A stretch of 64,000 nt of DNA from contig OZ024933.1 of the NCBI GenBank assembly GCA_964017235.1, positions 94,393,432-94,457,431 of the forward strand. Direction: 5' to 3'. This document shows positions 34,301 through 46,300 of the stretch, piece by piece. Position numbers and translations under genes: made by a program. Each line of letters opens with the position of its first letter. Position 1 is the first letter of the stretch. Below the pieces are notes generated by a model. The model had not been told where the DNA came from. It did no database searches and worked only from the letters and a program-made list of their open reading frames with translations. This stretch comes from Sabellastarte sp. h YS-2021. Taxonomy: Eukaryota; Annelida; Polychaeta; Sabellida; Sabellidae.

Positions 34301-37300
34301 ATATGCTGCAGTGACATTTCAACCAATCAGAGAGGTCACATGACCAAAAATGTCTTTTTTTTGATGGGGAAGCTTGTCCGGATGATAACCTGAATGGAAT
34401 TTTATCAATTCACCTGAAACTTGGCAAATATATTCATTCTATTAAAATCTGGAAATCATTAGATTTTGGCATTGATTGGTTAAGAAATGGCCGAGTAATT
34501 AATGATTAATTAATCATTATGAATTTTCCAAATAAGGAAAACACAAAAGTGCTTATATCTCGAAAACCGTGCTAGATAGAGCGATTTCGACGAAATTTTT
34601 GAACCACAGGGTATCTCTGCAGAGTAGTTATCCCAATTTTCAAAAAAATTTAGTCTCGCCAAAAATGGCGGCCATTTTGAATTTTCGAATTTTTTGCAAA
34701 AATTGCAAAACATAAAAATGCTTATATCTCGAAAACCCTGCTAGATAGAGCGATTTCGACGAAATTTTTGACCTACAGGGTATCACTGCAGAGTAGCCAT
34801 GCCAATTTTCAAATAAATTTTGTCTCGCAAAAAATGGCGGCAATTTTGAATTTTCGAATTTTTCCCAAAATTGCAAAACATAAAAATCTCGAAAATTGTG
34901 CTAGATAGAGCGATTTCGACGAAATTTTTGACCCACAGGGTATCTCTGCAGAGTAGCCATGCCAATTTTCAAAAAAAAATTTTCTTGCCAAAAATGGCAG
35001 CCATTTTGAATTTTCGAATTTTTGCGCAAAAATTGCAAAACACAAAAATGCTAATATCTCGAAAACCGTGCTACATAGAACAATTTCGACGAAATTTTTG
35101 ATCTTCAGGGTATCTCTGCAGAGCAGCTATCCCAAAGAGCTTTCACTCGGTGAAGTTTCAGACCCGTAGCTAATTATTCACCTACTCAAAATGAGTAAAT
35201 GCTAATTATCTCTAAAATTATTGCGGATACCCAATTTTTATCAAATAACTCATTCATGTACTTTTGGGAGAGCTTTCACATGGTGAAGTTTCAGACCCGT
35301 AGATAATTACTCACCTACTCAAAAGGAGTAAATGCGAATTATCTCTTAAAAGTATTGCAGATAGCCAATTTTTCTCAAATAACTCATTCATCTACTTTTG
35401 GAAGAGCTTTCACATGGTGAAGTTTCAGACCCACAGCTAATTACTCACCTACTCAAAATGAGTAAATGCGAATTACCTGTAAAAGTATTGCAGATAGCCA
35501 ATTTTTCTCAAAATTGCCTACATTCACCTACTTTTGGGAGAGCTTTCACTCCGTGAAGTTTCAGACCCATAGCTAATTATTCACCTACTCAAAATGAGTA
35601 AATGCTAATCATCTCTAATACTATTGCGGATACCCAATTTTTATCAAATAACTCATTCATCTACTTGTGGGAGAGCTTTCACTCCGTGAAGTTTCAGACC
35701 CATAGCTAATTACTCACCTACTCAAAATGAGTAAATGCGAATTATCTCTAAAAGTATTGCAGATAGTCAATTTTTCTCAAATAAATCATTCACCTACTTT
35801 TGGCAGAGCTTTCACTTGGTGAAGTTTCAGACCCATAGCTAATTACTCACCTACTCAAAATGAGTAAATGCGAGTTATCTCTAAAAGTATTGCAGATAGC
35901 CAATTTTTCTCATATAACTCATTCACCTACTTTTGGGAGAGCTTTCACTCCGTGAAGTTTCAGACCCATAGCTAATTATTCACCTACTCAAAATGAGTAA
36001 ATACTAATTATCTGTAAAAGTATTGCAGATACCCAATTTTCATCAAATAACTCATTCATCTACTTTTGGGAGAACTTTCACTTGGTGAAGTTCCAGACCC
36101 GTAGGTAATTACTCACCTACTCGAAAGGAGTAAATGTGAATTATCTCTTAATAGTATTGCAGATAGCCAATTTTTCTCAAATAACTCATTCACCTACTTT
36201 TGGAAGAGCTTTCACACACGAAAATGAAAAATTGTGAATATCTCGGAAAAGCTATTTCTTCTCCTTTAATGCTCGGCGGGAGATACACACCGCGGCAGTG
36301 GTCTTGTCAAAAATTTTGTCTCCCCAAAAATGGTGGCCATTTTGAATTTTCAAAGTTGTTGCAAAACACAAAAATGCCTATATCTCGAAAAACGTGCTAG
36401 ATGGAGCTAACAAAATTTTTGACCTGCTGAGTATCTCTGCAGAGTAGCCATGCCAATTTTCAAAATATTTTTGTCTCGCCAAATATAGCAGACATTTTGA
36501 ATTTTCGAATTTTTTGCAAAACACAAAAATGCTTATATCTTGAAAACCGTGCTAGATAGAGCAGACTGCGCTGACTTTGGTTGCCACAACAGTATAAGGC
36601 TAGAAACGAAGCATTTTCTTAATACTTTAGCACTCACCTTTAAATCCTTTTCGGGACGCTTTGTTTTTGCTATGCAAAAACATTATCTTTTTTTTTGCGA
36701 GCGATCCTCTAGTTTGGCCTTGTTTTGAAAACAGAATGGCCACCGTGTCATACCTTTAATGTCATTTTATCAAAAAGGTGTAATAAATATTAAATCTGAA
36801 CACCAAGCAAATAGATTATTACCCAGTGGAATGATAGTACAAGTGTTAATTATTTCAAGAGAGCAAAACTACATAATATCTTCAGTACTCAATTTATTTT
36901 TCTCAAAGTGGGTATAACTAGAAGTTGCCAAAGGCAGAAGTAAATGGCTGAGTGACATTTTGCAACTTCGATTTAGACCAAATCCACTGTGGTTTGCTTG
37001 TGTGTACTCAATTTCTCAACACAGTCAGTCAGTTTTCTAAAGTAGTAAGTAACCAGGCACCCTTCCACTACTCAATTATATTTGGATTTTTCTTATTTCA
37101 GCAATGGGAGATTCTGCTACCTTAGCCTCCGATGACCTTGACCTGATTCCCAACTGCTTGGTTTGTGGTACTGCCTTCACCAATCAGACAGTGTACAAAC
37201 GTCACATGTACCTACACCCAACAAAATGCGGGGTTTGCGGAGAGGATGTGGAAAACCAACAGGCCATTAAAGTGCACCTGAAAAAAGTCCACTTTGAACC

Positions 37301-40300
37301 ACTGAAATGCCCGCTGTGTAACAAGCAATTCATTCGACCCAATAAACTGGAGATGCACATAAATTCACATGCAGGCCTACGACCTTTTGAATGCGAATAT
37401 TGTGGTAGGTTGTTTATTTTAGCTAGCAAGTCGCTTTATACGTTATCTTGGTCTAGAGGTGTAGTGACATTAAATATCTTATGAAGATATTGCCTGTTGA
37501 GCATTATTGTGTGTTAAAAACTGCTATGTTGGTCCATAAAGTCCTTCACAGTGGCTCCCCCTGTTCTATTTTAAACCTGCCTTGTCTCTCACAAGTTGCT
37601 CCCATAACACCAGACATGGTTGACCAGAAAAGCCTGGCAGTTCCATAGTTTCACCCATCTGTTCAAAAATCAGTCACAGTTTTGCTTCTGATGCACTGAA
37701 TATTTCGAATGATCTACCTGATAACATTCATTTAATATTTACCTGTATGTAAAAGCCTATTTGCTTTAGCCACCTGTTCTCCCATGTCTTCAGTAATATG
37801 ACCTGGCTATGTTGATATACCAACTCTTATTTCATAGGTTTTGGATTGGTTACCTTAGAATCTGTCACATTGTGGAGATAGAACACTGTAAAATATAAAA
37901 TTAGATTAAATTTATATTTTCTATTATGATCACAGCACTAAGCGTAAATTGTAATAATTCTTGTCACAATCATTGTTTTAATTTTATGTGTTACTTCGTA
38001 CACACTTATGTAGGAAAGAAATTCAAGCAAAAGCCACACCTGAGAGGCCACATTACGAGTTTCCACTCGCAGAAGAAAAATGAGAAGAAAACTGGCAGAA
38101 AGAAAATTGAAGCGAATGATGCAAAGTTCAATGCAAAGCTACTGGATAAAGAACTAAGCAGGTGAGAGAATGGATTTAGATTTATTTATTGTTTTACGTC
38201 GCGTTCAACAGCCAGGGTCATATTACGACGGGTAGTTTACGGGTGGAGGAACCAGTGCATACTAGTTGGTCAAGATTCTGCACTGTAAACCACCGGGCAT
38301 CGGCAAGTAACTACCAACTTTCCAACATGAAGCGCCCGGCCCAAGATTCGAACCGGCGGCCTCAGAGGTTGGAGGCGAGCACTCTAACCGCTACACCACC
38401 AAGCCCCCTGTGAGAGAATGGAAGAAAGCCACACAAGATAGGGAACCTCAATACTGGCGATGAGTAGGGGTGGGTCGGTATCAAAAATGTGTACATCGGG
38501 GAGTTCACCAATGCAAAACCGTACCCATTACTGGATTCCGCATGTTAGTATACCCCAAAGAAATCATGGATGTTTTCGCTATAGAAATCGCAGTAAAAGT
38601 CCCCAAATACACAAAATATGAGATAAACTTGTGTAATTTCTTCAGATTTGGGGTATATTTCTTATATTTTAAACTCTTCCTTCTATTGTATGTGTTTACA
38701 AGTGAGATTGAGGTTTTAAAGTGCTGTAACCAAAACATGGCAGTTTGGTTCAACTTAATTGCTAGTACTGTATAAGGTCTGCAAATGTATGAAAATTGGG
38801 GATAAAAAGTTATAATTTGTTCAGATTTGGGGTATGTTTCTGATATTTTAACTCTTTCTTCCATTATATGTGTTATTGAAAAGTTTTATATGATATTCCT
38901 CATTTTATGACAATATAATAAATTATGATTACCTTTCACCAGTATTTTAATGCAAAGACATCATTTCCGGAAACCAGTGTTTTGTTTATGGAGAGGAAAA
39001 ATGTGCATACTAAAACACACCACTACCGAACTGCAGGATGAATTTGGGTAGCTCCGGTACTGGGGTGGATTTTAACCACTAGTCGCAGCCTTACATTTAA
39101 CAATATTTGTTACCTTGACTAAGTGGGAAGTACACTCATCTAGGAACACAGAGGATGTTGGTTCGATCCTAGGTACAGGGAGGTACATGGATCACCACTT
39201 AAAGTTGTGGTCCTCTGTCATTTTGGTTGTATCCCCAGTGGCAGGCTAAAGAATCTCAAGGACATTGATAAGTGATCGTCCCTGAGACTCTTGTCTTTCA
39301 GCTGGGGGAATGTGAGTGACTGAAGAGCTTGTGTTGTACATGTGCATTTGATCTGGTCAAATAGGTCTTGTGTTCTGTAGTAAATGAGACAATGCACTTA
39401 GTATAATATACATGTACATTACAATAAACCAGTGGTAACTGAGTCTACAAAACATTTTGATAAAAATATGCACACAGATTTTTGTACATTTTGCCAAAGT
39501 TTTATTATGCCTACATACTTTTTGGGTACAGTATTTGTATAAAGTATTGAATATTTTGGTATCAAGATTTTTTTTAAATTAAAGTCTGGCTACCACAATT
39601 TCAAGTACATTTTAAAGATATCCTGACATTACAATTAACCACAATTTCACTACTCTCTTTCTGTAGTACTGTATCTCTATACTTTGCAGATGTGCTGTCT
39701 GTGGGACGACCTTCGAAGATTTCTCTGTGTTCAAGAGACACCTGTATTTCCACCCACGTCAATGTGGCATCTGTCTGGCGGAATTTGAAACTGAGGAAGA
39801 AATAAAGTTCCACATCAAGGACTTCCACAACGACCCTCGTAAGCTCTTTCATTGTGATATCTGCAACCGAGCCTTCCGACAGCGCAACAAGCTGGAAATT
39901 CATGTCAACAGTCACTCGAACCTGAGACCTTATGCCTGCGAACTCTGTGATAAGAAATTTAAACAAAAGTCACACCTCAACGGCCATGTACGGCGAATGC
40001 ATACAGAGGTTGACAAGCAAGTGGATTTGTCGTCATTTACGATCGATGAGGAAGTGGAGGCGGAATCATCATTTGTATGCCTTGTGTGTCACGTCAACTA
40101 CTCCAGTCGAATGTATTTCAAAAGACACCTCTACTTTCACACCAAATGTGGCATTTGCGGGTTAGAAAACGATACCCTGGACAGGATGAAAGTGCACCTC
40201 AAACTGAAGCACGCGAGGGACTGGCAATGCTTTGACTGCAAGAAATGGTTCAACTGTTTGTCCAAATTGAAACGTCACAAGCTCATTCACCTCAAGGCCG

Positions 40301-43300
40301 GCAAACGGAAGTACGAAAGGACCATGAGTTCGAATTGGGCCAGAAAGGATCTGTCGATGCAGTCAGATTTAGCCCTGGTAAGACAAGATTTGGAGAGGTA
40401 TACCTGCAAAGCCTGTGAGGAGGTTTTGCTGAGTTTTGATTCCTACAAGTGCCACCTGGTGGTCCACGAAAACAGCTGTGGCGTTTGTGGGTGTGAGTTG
40501 AGTGGGAAGGATGAATTCCGCCAACACATGAGAAAACATGTGCAGTTTTACGAGTGTGAGTTGTGCGATGAATACTTTCCCTTTTACAACGAATTGCTGA
40601 AACACAAGTCGAGCCAAGGAGCCAATCACAATGCCCGAAACAAAGAGAGGAACAGCAATTTGAACCATGTACGCATCCGATTGGACAGTAGTGCTGACAT
40701 AGAGAATGCCCATCAGGTTAGTCTGCTCCAAATACTTAGTAATATGTACTTACTTATCCTCTTCGCTCCTAGGGGAATATAAGGCAGAACACATGTCATC
40801 CCACTTTTGTGGAATACATAATCAAGTACATATTCATTAATGTGCAAACTCTGACCAATCAGCAAGAGTGATACAAAAATTGAAGCAACATTAATTCATT
40901 GAGTACTGATTAATGGAACCAGTTGAATCTGAAAATATTTTTATATTTCACACTTTTAATGAGTTGGTAAAAGGGCCATTTTAGTGAAATAAAGCAGGCA
41001 TGTAACATTGTTGCTGCTGTGTATATAGGTCCATTAAAACTCTTATAAATAATAAGTGAAAATATTGAATTATGTTCCACCAATTTATGGCATGTAGCCA
41101 GTGTACAAATTAAAGACAAATGGTAGTTTGGACTAAAAACCATTCAGGAACAAGGCTAAAAGGTTTTGGTCTACTAACACGAGCCGCAAAGCCATCAGAG
41201 ACATGAGTAGTGCACCAAAGCGGTCACCCATTCCCAGTACTAACATAGCCCATTGCTGTTTAACTTCAGTGAAAAAACATACTCCTCACACTACACCACA
41301 AGTCATGAAAGTCCGGACAAAAATTAGTGATCTGTAGAAGTGCGAGCCTCGCTAGAGCTCGCGAGTAAAACCTACCTGAATTAAAGTAACTGTGTTTTAG
41401 TTATAACCAAGTGGAAGTACAAGTGAAATAAATATGTCGAATGATGTAAACAAATTAAAGAAAATAAAGTGTTAAATGTCTGCGAATTTACTAGGTTGAC
41501 AAATCTAACTGACTACGTAGGTCTGACCATTTAATTTATGGATTTAAACTTATACACTTTTTTATGATTTTTACAAGTACCAGGGGCCAGTTTCACAAAA
41601 GGATGTACACTGAACTTAGACTTAAAGTCAAGACTTTTGTCTTTGATTCAAGCTAAGTCTGTGGTCTTAGACTTAGAGGTTTTCACAGAGCTGCTAATTC
41701 TAAGTTTTGGCCGTCTATCTTGGAGTGGGCTTAACTTTTGTAAGGAAAGACTAAAATATGGCCACCGTAAATGTTTCTCACTTCAAAATTTGAAATGCCT
41801 AAAATTAAAAAATAAGTTCATGTACATAGGAACCCTTCCTAAATTAGTCTTTGCACATTTTCATGTTGTTTTAAGGTTTTCCATAAAAAAGAGTCTTTTA
41901 CCAAAGATCAAATTGGCAAACAAAGAATGGATGTATGTTTTCAATAAAAATTGTGACAAGAAATAAAGGGTCACATGACACAGAAAACCAGTGTGGTTAT
42001 TTGATAAGCTTGGTCTTAGCTAAGTCACTCTTTGTGAATTCCATTTAAGTCACTAGACGTAGCTAAGACAAAAAAAAAAACTCAAGATTTAAGTCCCTGA
42101 CATAGCCTGAGTCTAGGCCTGAGTGTTGTATTGTAGCTAAGCCATTAAGTTTATGTCCATTGTTGTATGCTATTTTCAGGTTTCAGCCAATCAGGACCCT
42201 TCTTACAATGGGAACATGAAGATTAGTGCTTCTTTCTCTTGTGCTCGTTGTTACAGAGGTGTTAGCTCCAAGAATGCACTCATGAGACATTTACTGAGGC
42301 ATATGGGCTCTGCCACGAAATCTGCAGCCTTTGGTATATGCTTGGACATTCTCAGTTCCTGCCAAATCTGCCACTTCAAGGTTGAGACTACAGACGACCT
42401 TGAGAGACATTACCACGAAGGTCACGCACAGTCAGTGCCAAAGCCCGAAGCCAAATGCCCCGAATGCCGTGCCAAGATGAATAATACAGAAGACTTTTAT
42501 GCTCACCTCACAAAACACTACAAAATTAACACGTGGTTTACATGTGTTTCATGCCAGGCCAGGTTTTCATCACAAACCAAGTTGGAAAACCACCGCAAGT
42601 CTCACTGTTGTCAACGGCAGAAGTTCCATTGTTTGAAATGTCGAAGGCATTTTCCTGGTCTACGTGCATTGAAGTATCATCGGTATTACCACCAAAGTGA
42701 AAGAGCCTACAGATGCCACGTTTGCAAGCAGGTATACTCCCACCAGAATAAACTCTCCCGGCACATTAAAGAGACACATTACAAGTCGGACCATTTCTAC
42801 ACCTGTAGCGTCTGTCGCAAGACCTTCGACAAGAAGTACGAGTTTGAGAATCACGTGACCATCCACACCAAGTTGATTGGTGGACGGGATGGTGCCATAG
42901 GACATAAGTGTGAGACATGCGGCAAAAAATGCAGTTCCATATGGACGTTACAGTTACATAGACGGAGAAATCACAGGTATGTGGTACAATGTGTATATCT
43001 TGATATTCAGATTATTGTAAAAGGCTGGAAGATAAATATCAGAAATTCGTCATTTATTCACCTGAGGCGGTACCTACTGACAAGGATCAGTGAAGATCAG
43101 ATCAAATATGAGCATGAATGATTAATGTTTGAGCAGATTTTTTAATCGACTCAGATTGGTGTTCAGGAACCTTTTGTTCGGATTTTTGATCAAATTTTGG
43201 ATTAAATTTAAGCTGTGTACTTTGATTAATTAAACTTTTCAATCAAGATGGATAAAAAATTTGTGACGGAAGATGTCTCAGTGTAGAAGACTGTTTTGTT

Positions 43301-46300
43301 CAGTTACTACCAGTGCTGCGACGATGTTTGAAGAAGTTCGATAGTTCGCTCGTTTACTGCCCTGATTTCGGAGTTTGGTTCAAACGTCTGAAATTCGGAC
43401 TTTGCAAAACATTTAGAAATCCCCAATATCACACCACATCCCAACGGATCCTATTTTCGCCCGTCTATAAAATTATTTCGTTTGTTTAAAATATGGCGAA
43501 ATTTATTTAAAATATATATGGATTTTACACTTTTGCTGTATTTTCAATAAAGTGACAAGATTTTATGTGAGATTTCTGCATTTTAACTGGTTTTGTAAAC
43601 GTTGTTTCGAAGATCGAACTAGACCAAAGTTCGCTAGCTTATACAGATACCAAACATCGAACCCGATATTCAAAGCGATTTCACAGCACTAGTTACTACA
43701 GACACAGAGGTTCCATGAATAACATTGGAATTTTTGGTGGACTATTCAGTGATAACTTCTTTTTTCCTGTCCAACCAGTTACTATTCCTGACTGATTTGG
43801 TGCATTTGGATGATAGTGATACTATAATGCTATTTTCATCATAAGTTATTTTAAAAAGTCCAAAACTGATCCATAAATAAAACTTTGGCAGATAATCAAA
43901 GGTACAACAGATAATTTCTTCACATCATGCAAGTTACTGCAAATTTTTGCCAAAATCTCATTTGACTGGTAAAAACAAACAGATCAAATATTTGATCATT
44001 TCAGCTCAACTGATCCTTGCTTTGTGAATAGCTATTTGAACAACTTGCTCAATTGGATTTTTTTTTTCTTAAATTTAATCTGATCTTGGAAAAAAATGTG
44101 GTTTCTGTAATTTCAGAGACCGGCCTTATGAGTGTGGCATTTGCGGGAAGAGCTATATCAGGCAGTCTCAGTACAACAAACACATTCGTCTCCACTCTGT
44201 AGGACCAGACAAACCCTTCACCTGTGACAAGTGCGGACGCAGCTATAGTTCAAAGGTATGTGTGAGTGTCAGGTTTGGTGAAAAGCTGCTCAGTATTAGG
44301 GACGGGTCGGTAGTTCCGGTATCTAGGTATCGAGAGCATTTTACTGAAATACCGTGACGAGATTTTACAACCGCCACTTTGCTTGTTAGCACATATAATG
44401 GAAGGAAGAGTTAAAATATTAGAAACATACTCAAAATCTGAAGAAATTATAAGCTTTTCTACCCAATTTTCATGCATTTGCAGACTTTATACAGTACTAT
44501 TGATTACGTTGAGCAGAACTGCCATGTTTAGGTTACGACAATTTATAACCTCAATTTCGCTTGTCAGCTCATACAATGGAAGGAAAACTCAAAATATTGG
44601 GAACAAACAAGAAATCTGAAGAAACTATAAGCTTTTATCTTGTATTTTGGGCATTTGATCACTTTTATTGTGATGTTGTGAAGAGGAAACGTCCATATTT
44701 GTTTGGGGTTTACTAAAACGCGGAATCCCAGAATCGGTACGGTTTTGCATTGGCGACCTCCCGATGTACATATTTTTCATACCGACCCATCCCTACTCAG
44801 TATACTTTTATTGATGTTTTTGTACCGGGATAAAGGTTTGTGGTAGTGGTCGGACTGATTCAGAAAGTCTGACCGGGTTTTTGGATTATTGAAACCAAAC
44901 AAACTTCGGTATTTCATATACTTGCCAATAATATGGTGAATGTTAACCACAGATGTACATGAGCCATCATTTAAAACAGAAATTGTATTTGTTAGATATT
45001 TTAAAGTTAACAAACTTTATTTAAAATAAATATAAATTAAAAATGTGAGATATTTCCTAAAATTTATATATTTTATCAGTAGAAAGGCTATAATGTAATG
45101 TTTCCAATAAGTGGTTCTTAAATATTTTTTGAGCATTTCATAATTTCTATTTAAATAAATTGAAAACATCAGTAAACAGATTACCAATCACACCACTGGT
45201 TTGGGGTGCACTCTACAGATCAAATGCCTGAAGAGATTTTTACCAAATTTTCAAGATATATTTATCCCAAGAGGAAGTAGAGCCGAGTATGTTTTCAGCA
45301 ATATCTGGCAAAAACTGCTATAGTGGCAGCTCTTTCTTATGACTTTTGAGGTTGTACCTGCGTTATAGCTTTATTGCCTGCCCCTGGCTATTTTTTCAAA
45401 CAGTAATGACCCATAAGAAATAATGTATCTTATTTTATTATCCACCGCATGCCTCATTTGACCCATATAGAGGGATATAAGGAGCGAGATATATTTTATT
45501 TGTATACAGCCGGCACCTCCGTACAATGGATAATTAGTGTTAATAACTTCCACTTTTTCACTAATATCTCGGAAACTATGTAACCTACATATATGTATTC
45601 TATATCATTAGAAAGTTCTTTAAACAGCACTTGTGCTCATTTGTGTTACATAAACATCCAAGCAGAAATGGCTGACAAATCACAAGTTAAATATTGAGTT
45701 TTTTTACCCCACAGCCCATAAGGGCTGTCAGGGTATTGTTTTCACCCATGGTGTCCGGATGGGCGGGCGGGCGGGCGGCGGGAAATACTTTGTCCAGGCT
45801 GTATCTTAGAAACTGTAAGGTGTAGGAAGTTCATACTTGGCAGGGACATTGGTTGGGGGGTGTAGGTGTGCAACGTCATGGTCTGACCTTGATTTAACCT
45901 TTGACCTTGCCGTAGTGACCTTGAGTTTGAAAATCTTGTCCGGGCTATATCTCGGAAACCGTAAGGTGTAGGAAGTTGATACTTGGTAGGGACATTGGTT
46001 AGGGGATGTAGGTGTGCAACGTCATGGTCTGACCTTGATTTGACCTTTAATCTTGCTGTAGTGACCTTGACCTATAAAATCTTGTCCAGGCTATATCTCG
46101 GAAACCGTAAAGTGTAGGAAGTTGATACTTGGTAGAAACATTGGTTAGGAGTTGTAGGTGTGCAACATCATGGTCTGACCTTGATTTGACCTTTGACCTT
46201 GCCGTAGTGACCTTGACCTATAAAACCTTGTCCGGGCTATATCTCAGCAACTGTAAGGTGTAGGAAGTTGATACTTAGTAGGGATATTGGTTAGGGAGTG

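Larger units (their letters stand above)
40717..42179 (+). other. Intron 5 of the zinc-finger gene
   Basis: 1463 bp, phase 0. Contains the inverted 5S-headed SINE (41160-41375) and a MITE (about 41580-42135). It ends GCTATTTTCAG before exon 6; a second AG lies five bases further in (GTTTCAG), giving a possible alternative acceptor that is out of frame. Confidence 0.8.

Noticed and set aside
34510..35101. Overlapping frames with repeats such as FENWHGYSAEIPCGSKISSK
   Set aside because: Translation of the 165-bp tandem units of P2, not a protein family.
38330..38408. Functional tRNA gene
   Set aside because: A- and B-box-like motifs belong to the SINE head; no complete cloverleaf, and the same sequence recurs in other SINE copies.
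40369..40731. - strand frames opposite exons 3, 5, 6 and 8 (for example 40369-40731, 39601-39966, 42660-42905, 47603-47851)
   Set aside because: Antisense of zinc-finger coding sequence; no independent support.
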